A stretch of 64,000 nucleotides of DNA from JBDIVL01 sp039794405. GTDB lineage: Bacteria; Planctomycetota; Brocadiia; Brocadiales; Brocadiaceae. Every line of letters begins with the position of its first letter. Position 1 is the first letter of the stretch. The stretch covers positions 1-64,000 of the forward strand of contig JBDIVL010000019.1 of NCBI GenBank assembly GCA_039794405.1, written 5' to 3'. Positions 1 to 6,506 of this stretch are shown in pieces. The notes below the pieces were generated by a model that was not told the DNA's origin, made no database searches, and was given only the letters and a program-made list of their open reading frames with translations. Both the position numbers and the translations under genes were made by a program.

Positions 1-1
1 T

Positions 2-139
2 GAAAAACTTACCGATTATAGCAGGGCTAAGGCAATTTATCAGCAGGCTGCATTATACGGTTCTGATGCAAATTTCCGGGAAAAGGCTAAGAGAAAGTTG
101 TCAGTGTTAGAGCAGAAAATTGCTGCTGCCAGTAAATAA
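2..139 (+). CDS. C-terminal end of a TPR-like protein (partial)
   Basis: An open frame enters from the left edge and stops at TAA 137-139, giving 45 residues rich in Ala, Lys and Glu, with phrases such as AKAIYQQAALYG and EKAKRKLSVLEQK. The helical pattern and the YQQAALYG stretch resemble the end of a tetratricopeptide-type repeat protein, but the fragment is too short for a firm family call. It stops six bases before ispF, so the two may be co-transcribed. The function cannot be read from this piece. Confidence 0.55.
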   Translation, partial: EKLTDYSRAKAIYQQAALYGSDANFREKAKRKLSVLEQKIAAASK

Positions 140-145
140 AGTAAT

Positions 146-622
146 ATGCTTTTTGGGATTGGGTACGATATTCATAAGCTTGTTGAAAACCGCAAACTGA
201 TATTGGGGGGGGTCGAATTTGATTATCCTCTGGGACTTCTCGGCCATTCAGATGCTGATGTTGTGCTTCATGCTGTATGTGATGCAATACTGGGAGCAGC
301 GGCACTTGGTGATATCGGGGAACACTTTCCTGACTCCGATCAGAAATGGAAAGGGATTTCCAGCAAGTATCTTCTTCTAAGAGTTGTTGATCTTATAAAA
401 GAACTGCACTATAGGGTTAATAACGTGGATGTAATGATCCTTGCACAAAAACCAAAAATCGGCACAAAAAAACTAGAAATGAAGAAAAATATTGCAGAAT
501 GGCTTCATGTAGATGTAGGTAGGGTTAACATAAAGGCAACAACGATGGAAGGTATAGATGCAATCGGTCATGGTGAGGCCATTGCAGCTCAGGCTATTGC
601 AAGTTTATATGAGGATCTGTGA
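146..622 (+). CDS. ispF: 2-C-methyl-D-erythritol 2,4-cyclodiphosphate synthase
   Basis: Predicted cytosolic enzyme of the MEP isoprenoid pathway that cyclises CDP-methylerythritol 2-phosphate to methylerythritol cyclodiphosphate and releases CMP. At 158 residues it has the usual family length. The metal-binding Asp and His are in GYDIH near the N-terminus, with a further His in LGHSDAD at about residue 40. The family's C-terminal signature is seen as KATTMEGIDAIGHGEAIAAQA-like sequence around residues 130-150, with Met-Glu-Gly-Ile-Asp where many members have Glu-x-Leu-Gly. The start ATG follows closely on the stop of the upstream fragment. No other MEP gene is adjacent, so the operon context is not informative. 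Confidence 0.96.
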   Translation: MLFGIGYDIHKLVENRKLILGGVEFDYPLGLLGHSDADVVLHAVCDAILGAAALGDIGEHFPDSDQKWKGISSKYLLLRVVDLIKELHYRVNNVDVMILAQKPKIGTKKLEMKKNIAEWLHVDVGRVNIKATTMEGIDAIGHGEAIAAQAIASLYEDL

Positions 623-646
623 TATTAAAGAGCAGATAACTTTACT

Positions 647-1231
647 ATGGCGATATGGAAAAGGAAAAAAAAGAAAAAGGAATCTGAAGAAAGCCTTCAG
701 AAAGAAGAAATAGAAGAAACAACAGAAGAGGGAAAAGAAACGTCAGAGAGTAATGTCTCTTTTCCGGCAGCTATAGAAGAGGAACCGGTACAGGGGAGTT
801 CCAAACAGGAAGAACCTGTTTCAGAAAAGCAGTCTGAAATTGAAGTATCCCCGGTAGTCCAGGAGCCAAAAGAAATCACGGAAGATATCAGTGGTGGTGT
901 TATACTGTATGGAAGGAAGATTTCTGGTTTTGTGGGAAAGGGGTTTTGGGGCCTGTTATCAATCTTTATCCTGCCGCCTGTTTTTGCGTTCGCTTTTAGT
1001 GTTGCTATTATGGTTTTTATGCTTATTTTTCCCCTATTGGCAGTTACATTGATTGCATCGACTCCAGTAGTTTTTGTTACACTATTTATCTTCCTTATTG
1101 CACTTCCTGTCGTATTTCCTTTGATCGTATTATTCTTGCTTATTACTGGGAAAGGCCGGCTACTAATTGGCTCGGAAGGAAAGTGGTTTGGTATTGAAAT
1201 GTTTGGGAAGAGCTATACCTTGAAGAAATAG
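647..1231 (+). CDS. Membrane protein with charged low-complexity N-terminus, unknown function
   Basis: A 194-residue protein that I do not recognise. Residues 1-90 are very rich in Lys, Glu, Ser and Pro, with a basic opening (KRKKKKKESEE) and then an acidic disordered stretch. About residues 98-170 are strongly hydrophobic and could form two or three membrane segments, broken by Pro residues (ILPPVFAF, LPVVFPLIVLF). A short polar tail containing GKGRLLIGSEGKWFGIEMFGKSY follows. It lies 24 bases after ispF on the same strand, so co-transcription is possible. The composition suggests a membrane anchor with a long cytoplasmic tether, but no enzymatic motif is visible. Confidence 0.6.
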   Translation: MAIWKRKKKKKESEESLQKEEIEETTEEGKETSESNVSFPAAIEEEPVQGSSKQEEPVSEKQSEIEVSPVVQEPKEITEDISGGVILYGRKISGFVGKGFWGLLSIFILPPVFAFAFSVAIMVFMLIFPLLAVTLIASTPVVFVTLFIFLIALPVVFPLIVLFLLITGKGRLLIGSEGKWFGIEMFGKSYTLKK

Positions 1232-1273
1232 TGCAGTCACTAATTTAATGCTTAAGAATTTCAAACTGCCGAT

Positions 1274-1303
1274 GTAGTGGCAAGGCGTGCCTTGCCACCA
1301 TAC
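1274..1303. repeat. Palindromic repeat, family C copy 1
   Basis: The near-perfect palindrome gtagtggcaaggcgtgcctt continues as gccacca. It is a diverged copy of the perfect 28-base palindrome at 37074-37101. Both copies are preceded by the same flank (gaatttcaaac followed by a cgcc- or cgct-like stretch and atgtag), so this is a dispersed intergenic element and not a local hairpin. It sits just after the membrane-protein gene and could fold in transcripts from either strand. Confidence 0.8.
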
Positions 1304-1314
1304 GATTTCCGGCT

Positions 1315-1456
1315 CGTTCCTAAATTTCATTTGGGAACGCAATGGTCGAGAAACTCTGTTTCAAGGGGATATACACGAAACAGAGTTTCGTTTGACACCG
1401 TGTTCCCAAAACAGAGTTTGGGAACAAGCAGTCGAGAAGTTGCTGCCAAAGGCAGC
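1315..1456. repeat. Cluster of four hairpins
   Basis: Four separate inverted repeats follow one another. At 1315-1339 cgttcctaaat pairs with atttgggaacg (one mismatch). At 1350-1362 gaaactctgtttc pairs perfectly with 1377-1389. At 1402-1410 gttcccaaa pairs with 1417-1425. At 1442-1456 gctgcc and ggcagc flank an aaa loop. An open frame runs through this zone, but its translation is unlike any protein family I know and the DNA is dominated by palindromes, so I treat the stretch as non-coding. The motifs cgttcccaaat and gaaacagagtttc echo each other, suggesting a decayed palindromic repeat array. Confidence 0.7.
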
Positions 1457-1489
1457 CTAATTCACCCAGAGGAATTTCGATATTTTGTT

Positions 1490-1583
1490 GTAGGGGGCGA
1501 ACCTTATGTTCGCCCTTTTCATAGTGTGGTTCAAGGTGCTTCTATTTATTTCCCATTTGAGAGAATACAAGGTTCGCCCCTAC
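1490..1583. repeat. Inverted-repeat element, family B copy 1
   Basis: This copy begins gtagggggcgaaccttatgt and ends with caaggttcgcccctac, so its two ends are inverted copies about 16-20 bases long around a roughly 55-base unrelated centre. Similar ends occur at 5034-5105 and 26854-26944. The layout, with terminal inverted repeats, a short non-coding centre and intergenic location, is that of a miniature inverted-repeat element or a large hairpin repeat. Confidence 0.75.
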
Positions 1584-1644
1584 AGAGATATCATAAAAGC
1601 CTCAAAAATCCTGTTTCTTGTAAAACCAAAACGATTTCTTCAGT

Positions 1645-1720
1645 GTTGGTCCAATCGTCCACGATTGAACCGGAACATTTAGACATGTTACTGGTACCTG
1701 TACTAATCCAAAGTCTGTGT
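1645..1720. repeat. Decayed family A element (copy 1)
   Basis: The stretch gttggtccaatcgtccacga followed by ttgaaccggaacattt matches the reverse-orientation copies at 3351-3467 and 51402-51522 over its first 40 bases. It then degrades, with only scattered matches to the internal region (acctgtactaatccaaa). The far terminal hairpin is missing. It lies about 60 bases after the family B copy, an order also seen at 26854-27095. Confidence 0.6.
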
Positions 1721-1745
1721 ATCAATTCGGGTTGTAAAATCAAAA

Positions 1746-3023
1746 TTATTTCTTCGTGATAGCCTTAATCCCACCCATATAAGGTTGGAGTACATCGGGA
1801 ATTGTAATGGAACCATCTTTTTGCTGATACGTCTCCAGAAGGGCAATAACTGTTCTCGGCAAAGCTAGACCGGAACCATTTAAGGTATGAATAAACTGCA
1901 GCTTGCCATTCTCATCTCGAAACCGAACGTTGATGCGTCTTGCCTGAAAACTTTCAAAATTACTGCAGGATGAAACTTCTAAGAACTTGTTTAGCCCAGG
2001 AGCCCAGACCTCAATGTCATAACACTTTGCTGCTGCAAAACTTATGTCTCCTGTACAGAGTTGTGCAATTCGATATTCGAGTCCCAGGAGTTGAAGTATT
2101 TTTTCCGCATTATTCAGCAATGATTCCAATTCATCGTAGGATGTTTCCGGTTTTACCAGTTTAACGAGTTCTACTTTATTGAATTGATGCACCCGTATAA
2201 TGCCCCTTGTATCTTTACCGTACGAGCCAGCCTCGCGTCTGAAGCAAGGGGTGTAAGCCGTGTAGTAAATAGGAAGGTCTTTGTAAGAAAGTATTTCATT
2301 CCGATGGATATTGGTAACAGGAACTTCAGCAGTAGGAACGAGAAAAAGATCATCTACGGAAGTCCGATACATATCATCTTCCAGTTTTGGTAATTGTCCT
2401 GTGCCAGTCATAGATGCACGGTTGACGAGAAACGGTGGAAAAAGTTCAGTGTAGCCATGGTCTTGAGTATGTACATCTAACATGAAAGAAAATAAAGCGC
2501 GTTCCAGTTTTGAACCAAGGCCTTTTAATAGAATAAAGCCTGAGCCGGAGATTTTGGATGACCGCTCAAGATCCAGGATATCAAGGGTACGTCCCAATTC
2601 CCAGTGTGGAAGGGGAGCAAAATCGAACGTTTTTCTGTGTCCCCATGTTTTGATAACAACATTATCATTTTCATCTTTGCCAATGGGTGAGTCGGCTGAG
2701 GGAATGTTTGGGATACGGAGAAGCAGGTTGCTGATTTGTGACTCCAGTCCCTTCAGTTCTTCCTCCATGGATTTTATATCATCGCCAATCTTTTTTGTTT
2801 CTTCAATAATCGAAGAGGCATCCTGTCCCTTTTTTTTGAGTTCACTAACCTCCTTTGATTTCTCGTTACGCTTGCTTTTTAATTGCTCACAGGCATGGAT
2901 TACAGACCTGTACTTGGTATCCAGTTCCAGGATCTGATCCACACTGGCTGCACTTTCACGTTTATGGGCAATAGCCTGTCTGACCTTGTCAGGATTATTC
3001 CTGATAAAATTTATATCAAGCAT
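1746..3023 (-). CDS. serS: Seryl-tRNA synthetase
   Basis: Charges tRNA-Ser with serine. The protein has 425 residues, typical for bacterial SerRS. Residues 1-110 form the expected long N-terminal coiled-coil arm that contacts the tRNA (DQILELDTKYRSVIHACEQL, KKGDDIKSMEEEL-like heptads). The class II catalytic core follows: motif 2 is CFRREAGSYGKDTRGIIRVH around residue 265, and motif 3 is NGSGLALPRTVIALLE near residue 390. GGAGG lies about 13 bases before the ATG, a long but usable spacing. It stands alone: downstream is the hairpin zone and upstream is a 534-base gap with a family A repeat. No T-box leader was seen upstream. Confidence 0.97.
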   Translation of the reverse strand: MLDINFIRNNPDKVRQAIAHKRESAASVDQILELDTKYRSVIHACEQLKSKRNEKSKEVSELKKKGQDASSIIEETKKIGDDIKSMEEELKGLESQISNLLLRIPNIPSADSPIGKDENDNVVIKTWGHRKTFDFAPLPHWELGRTLDILDLERSSKISGSGFILLKGLGSKLERALFSFMLDVHTQDHGYTELFPPFLVNRASMTGTGQLPKLEDDMYRTSVDDLFLVPTAEVPVTNIHRNEILSYKDLPIYYTAYTPCFRREAGSYGKDTRGIIRVHQFNKVELVKLVKPETSYDELESLLNNAEKILQLLGLEYRIAQLCTGDISFAAAKCYDIEVWAPGLNKFLEVSSCSNFESFQARRINVRFRDENGKLQFIHTLNGSGLALPRTVIALLETYQQKDGSITIPDVLQPYMGGIKAITKK

Positions 3024-3557
3024 AAGTCCGATATGCCTCCAATTATGGGTAATAGTTCACAACAGAGGGAGCTAAGAACGCAGATAAATAATTCTATGAA
3101 AAACTAGAGGCTGGAAATACAACTTTCAGTTGCAATTTCTAATTTCCAATACCACTGCGGTCTTTGCCTTCTCTGTAGTGATCTGAACTGTTACGATTAT
3201 GAAAATATTTTATTTTCATACGAAGATATCTGATATTCCCAGAGTATCTTAAGTATTTTAAATTTTAATTATTGTACTAGTAATTTTAAAGCATGCAAGT
3301 GAATTCAGGTAACTATTTCGTGAGGTGAGGTTTTGTCATGTGTAAGGACGATTGGTTCTATCGTCCATGATTGAACCGAAACGTTTTATATGTTTCATAT
3401 GCTTAGTACCAATCAAAACGTACAGGCCAATGCTAAACACATGGTTTATCTACAAGATTGAACCAACCATGAGTACGAGTTTCAAGCTACCGGCGACATA
3501 TGGAAATGCCTGGTGGTTATAAGTTCAGTGAGTAAAGTTCTTTTTAAAGTCTATTTT
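3024..3557. other. Intergenic region between serS and nrfA
   Basis: A 534-base stretch without a credible gene. The part nearest serS is AT-rich and could contain its promoter, but no convincing -35/-10 pair stands out. The only clear structure is the family A element at 3351-3467. No terminator with a T-run was found for nrfA on the minus strand. Confidence 0.6.
3351..3467 (-). repeat. Family A inverted-repeat element (copy 2)
   Basis: A 117-base element in reverse orientation. It opens attggttctatcgtccatga ttgaacc and closes with a tacaagattgaaccaac end. Each terminus is itself a short hairpin (ggttc...gaacc), and the two termini are inverted relative to each other. The internal phrase accaatcaaaacgtacaggc is shared with the copies at 26980-27095 and 51402-51522. 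It contains no open frame. See the family A finding for the alignment logic. Confidence 0.8.
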
Positions 3558-4976
3558 TTAGTGTGCCATTACTGGTATTTTGGCTACCACTAGCTGACCT
3601 TGCCGGGCATAGTCAATTGCTTCTGCTAAAATACGGGCAGCTTCCTGAGGGGCATGGAAGCCCATTGAATTTTCTGCGGCCACAAAATCCAACCTCCACT
3701 GTGCCTTACGATGGAGATCTTGTGCTGTTTTTAATTGGTCAGCAGGTATTCCAAATTCTATTGCATGTTGTAAATCCTGAATAAGGGAGACGACGGCTTC
3801 TTCTGCCCGAACCATTAAGTCCCTTGTACGATTCTGGATCTCCTCGGCACGGGATTTGAGTTCTGACTCACTAAAATGATGACAGGTTTGGCATGCATTG
3901 GCGATATTCAGTAGCGGACTTCTCACGTGATGGCTGCTTATTTTGATTGCGCCCTCACGTTTGTAGGGCATATGGCAGTCGGCACATGCCACACCGCTGC
4001 GGGCGTGAATGCCTTGACTCCACATTTCAAATTCCGGATGTTGTGCCTTTAGTACTGGCGTACCGCTCGTCTTATGTGTCCAGTCTTTAAAGCCTACCTC
4101 ATTGTAATAACCTTCAATTTGTTCTGCTCTTAGTCCTTTTTGCCATGGATAAACCAAGAGTTTACCCTCACCCTTAAAATAATATTCCACATGGCATTGG
4201 CCGCAGACAAATGAGCGCATCTCTTGCCGTGTTGCCATTGCATTGACATCATATTCACCCCTGCGCCCGTCTTTACGCCAGCGTTCAATACTGGGGAGAT
4301 GCGGCAGTGGATAATCTGTCCTGGCAAGTTCTTTAATTGCATTAAGAAATCCAGGCCGGGTAACGCGTAGCTGTATTGTTTCCGGGGCATGGCAGTCAAT
4401 ACACGCTACAGGCTCAGAGACCATCTTGCGTGCCTCGCCATATGGCATGGCACAGACGATCTCAAAACCCTTCATGATCTGTTCCTGTCGATAGGCTTCA
4501 TCCGCCGGGACTCCAGCCTCTATGCCTGCCTTGCGATAAGCGAGCAAAACGGATGAATGGCAGTGTAAGCATGCCCCTGGTTGTTTCACTACTTTTATCC
4601 GCTCTGTCATATCCTGATCAGACAGCATGTATGCATGACCCCGGTCTTCACGGTAATCAATCCCAAAGGCATATCCATTGAAAATTTCACGCCAACGTGG
4701 GGCTTCTTCTAGCCTGTTAAAGGCTTCACTTCCACCATGACGGGTTCGTTCTGTATCTACCGTGCGCCGATATCCATCATATTGACGTGGATAGTCTTTA
4801 CCCCAAACAGATGGATCTATGGTATCTTCAGATAGTTCTACGACACGGAATACATGCTGTTTGGCTTCTTCTTTACGCTGAGCGACATTCTCTAACAAAA
4901 GCATAACTCCTGCCGTCGCAGCAGCAACAAAGGCAATGAGTAGTAAATAAACGATCTTTGAGGTTCTTCGGTTCAT
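3558..4976 (-). CDS. nrfA: Pentahaem cytochrome c nitrite reductase, CxxCH-type
   Basis: Predicted periplasmic (or, in anammox cells, non-cytoplasmic) enzyme that reduces nitrite to ammonium with six electrons. It has 472 residues and an N-terminal signal/anchor segment at residues 8-28. Five haem motifs occur: CLHCH 136, CIDCH 192, CGQCH 258, CADCH 331 and CQTCH 362. The first, which should hold the active-site haem, is CxxCH and not the classical CxxCK. NrfA hallmarks are present: CGQCHVEYYF with the calcium-binding and active-site Tyr pair at about 265-266, KAQHPEFE near 310 and the distal GIH His at 324. AGGAG lies ahead of the ATG. Upstream on the same strand are nrfH and rubredoxin, but an IS remnant and a repeat lie in between. 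Confidence 0.93.
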   Translation of the reverse strand: MNRRTSKIVYLLLIAFVAAATAGVMLLLENVAQRKEEAKQHVFRVVELSEDTIDPSVWGKDYPRQYDGYRRTVDTERTRHGGSEAFNRLEEAPRWREIFNGYAFGIDYREDRGHAYMLSDQDMTERIKVVKQPGACLHCHSSVLLAYRKAGIEAGVPADEAYRQEQIMKGFEIVCAMPYGEARKMVSEPVACIDCHAPETIQLRVTRPGFLNAIKELARTDYPLPHLPSIERWRKDGRRGEYDVNAMATRQEMRSFVCGQCHVEYYFKGEGKLLVYPWQKGLRAEQIEGYYNEVGFKDWTHKTSGTPVLKAQHPEFEMWSQGIHARSGVACADCHMPYKREGAIKISSHHVRSPLLNIANACQTCHHFSESELKSRAEEIQNRTRDLMVRAEEAVVSLIQDLQHAIEFGIPADQLKTAQDLHRKAQWRLDFVAAENSMGFHAPQEAARILAEAIDYARQGQLVVAKIPVMAH

Positions 4977-5033
4977 AGTTTTGCTCTCCTAAAATATTTC
5001 ATCATACCTCCAGCGACTTTTTGTTACACCTCC

Positions 5034-5105
5034 GTAGGGGCGAACCTTGTGTTCGCGGCAACAAACATAACGTTTTGAATTGTATAGGGTAAGGACGAAC
5101 ACAAG
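5034..5105. repeat. Family B element copy 2, truncated at the IS
   Basis: The left end gtaggggcgaaccttgtgtt cg matches the copy at 26854, and the upstream flank cgactttttgttacacct also matches there. The right half runs to cgaacacaag and then stops exactly where the IS terminal repeat begins. The sequence right of the IS (tacaatagaatattgaaatt) resembles what follows the intact copy at 26944. The IS therefore appears to have replaced or interrupted the right end of this element. Confidence 0.7.
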
Positions 5106-5773
5106 TAGGGGTTGTCCAAAAAGTAATTTTCGCAACAAGGATGAATAGATCAGCAAGGTATTTTTGGTACAGAGGAAAAATTACTTCGTTACTTCATGCT
5201 GCTTTTTTAACTCCCATTGTTCCTTCTGGAGCACTATTTTTTTGCTCGAAAACCGCTATCTTTCTCATATTGTGTGCCATACTCAGTAATCCAAATTCCA
5301 CATGTACCTTTGCAAGTCCACGAAGCCGGAATCGTCTGTATCCTTGATTCCATTTTATATCACCAAACACACTCTCGATCTCTACTCCCCTTTGTTTTCT
5401 CAAGTATCTTCCCTTTTCCGTTTCCAAATTCGCTCTTGCCTGATAGGTCTCTCTGAGTGGCTCGATATTCATCTGATCTATTGTCTTACTTACTCCTCTT
5501 ACCAGGTGATTCTCGGGTATTATCTCTTCTAAACTCGCTGGCAATAGCATCCGTTGGTTTTGATTGTATTCCTTAAACTCCGGTGCGCTTTCCTTTTTCC
5601 GCCTCTTTCCTCCTCCCAATGGCTTTATGTCTTCAAATAGGGCCTTGCTCTCCATTTCTCTCCTCTCCTCTTTTTATACCTCCTCTTCCTCCATTACTTT
5701 TATTCCCTACCCTACTTTATCATTATCTCTTATTTGCTCAATCTCTTCCCAGAACTTTTTGGACAACCCCTAC
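5104..5773 (-). mobile_element. Internally deleted IS1182-like element with 20-base terminal inverted repeats
   Basis: Bases 5104-5123 (gtaggggttgtccaaaaagt) are the exact reverse complement of 5754-5773. The 670-base interval encodes only a shortened transposase, far below the usual 1.5 kb or more of IS1182 relatives, so the element is non-autonomous. The outer two or three bases may belong to the flank. I see no clean target duplication beyond a possible TA on each side. It lies between nrfH and nrfA. Confidence 0.85.
5194..5655 (-). CDS. IS1182-family transposase, internal in-frame deletion
   Basis: A 153-residue open frame. Residues 26-70 match the N-terminal DUF772-type region of IS1182 transposases (FKEYNQNQRMLLPASLEEII, PENHLVRGVSKTIDQMNIEP). 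From about residue 82 the sequence jumps to the C-terminal region (GRYLRKQRGVEIESVFGDIK, GYRRFRLRGLAKV, SMAHNMRKIA). The central few hundred residues holding the first two catalytic Asp residues are absent, while the Glu of ESVFGDIK remains. The fusion keeps frame, so a protein could be made, but it should not be catalytically active. It lies inside the 5104-5773 inverted repeats. Confidence 0.8.
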   Translation of the reverse strand: MESKALFEDIKPLGGGKRRKKESAPEFKEYNQNQRMLLPASLEEIIPENHLVRGVSKTIDQMNIEPLRETYQARANLETEKGRYLRKQRGVEIESVFGDIKWNQGYRRFRLRGLAKVHVEFGLLSMAHNMRKIAVFEQKNSAPEGTMGVKKAA

Positions 5774-5810
5774 AATAGAATATTGAAATTCCTCCCTGAA
5801 GAAGTGGATA

Positions 5811-6281
5811 TTATTGTACTGGACCATGGCCTACACTCCTGTGGCAAGGGATACAGTTTAGCATCTGCCGGTTATCTCCCGGATGGGTAGCTATTTCACT
5901 TACCAATTCTCCATGGCAGTGCAGACAATTCTTCTGCAAGACCGCTCGGTTTTTGGGATGAACCCGGATTGGCTCATGGAAATCCTGGAATGTAAAACCT
6001 CTAGAATGAAAGAAACCATTCTTTAGCTTCGTGAGGTATTTTGGTATAAATTCGTGCGGTATATGGCAGTCATTACAAGTTGCAACGGCATGATGACTTG
6101 CTTTTTGCCAGCCATCATATTGTTCCCGCATAATATGGCAGTTTACGCAAGCCCTAGGGTCTTGAGAGAGGTACGATGCCCCTTGTGCATAATAGAAGGT
6201 GTAGCCGCTTAAGCCTAAAAACATACCCAGAGAAATATACAAAAAAACTATGATAAAGTTTGTATTTGATTGGGATCTCAT
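5811..6281 (-). CDS. nrfH: NapC/NrfH-type tetrahaem cytochrome c, quinol-oxidising partner of NrfA
   Basis: Predicted membrane-anchored electron donor that takes electrons from quinol and passes them to NrfA. It has 156 residues with a single N-terminal anchor (residues 9-30). Four haem motifs occur: CVNCH 45, CNDCH 69, CLHCH 119 and CIPCH 143. The first is followed by Ile-Met (CVNCHIM), the position of the Met ligand known for NrfH haem 1. It starts six bases after the rubredoxin stop, so the two are probably co-transcribed. The gap to nrfA, about 830 bases, holds the IS1182-like remnant and a family B repeat, which may uncouple expression of the two partners. Confidence 0.92.
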   Translation of the reverse strand: MRSQSNTNFIIVFLYISLGMFLGLSGYTFYYAQGASYLSQDPRACVNCHIMREQYDGWQKASHHAVATCNDCHIPHEFIPKYLTKLKNGFFHSRGFTFQDFHEPIRVHPKNRAVLQKNCLHCHGELVSEIATHPGDNRQMLNCIPCHRSVGHGPVQ

Positions 6282-6287
6282 GTCGCT

Positions 6288-6455
6288 TCACTCCAGTTTA
6301 TAAAATGCATCTTTCCCTGTACCGCAGGATGGACATATCCAATTTTCGGGTAAATCATCGAATTCCATTTCTGGGCTAGGTTTGATCTTATCTCTTGGAT
6401 CATTCCTTTTTGGGTTGTATACATAGCGGCATATCCTACATTCTGCTTTTGACAT
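6288..6455 (-). CDS. Rubredoxin
   Basis: A 55-residue protein. It reads MSKAECRICRYVYNP, then KPSPEMEFDDLPENWICPSC followed by GTGKDAFYKLE. The two knuckles CRIC (residues 6-9) and CPSC (41-44) are the four-Cys iron site. EFDDLPENWICPSC corresponds to the canonical rubredoxin FEDLPxxWxCPxCG. It is a small one-electron carrier, predicted cytosolic because no signal peptide is present. Start ATG at 6455-6453 has an AGGA about nine bases upstream. Its close coupling to nrfH (six-base gap) is unusual and suggests a redox or oxidative-stress link with the nitrite reductase module, which is inference. Confidence 0.93.
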   Translation of the reverse strand: MSKAECRICRYVYNPKRNDPRDKIKPSPEMEFDDLPENWICPSCGTGKDAFYKLE

Positions 6456-6506
6456 ATTTTTTCCTGTTCATGTGATCTCTTCTTCGTGTTCGTTTTTGGC
6501 TAAGTT

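Noticed and set aside
1277..1759. A 160-codon open frame on the plus strand between the membrane protein gene and serS
   Set aside because: It is built from palindromic repeats of families A, B and C, overlaps the serS end, lacks a ribosome site and its translation resembles no protein family.
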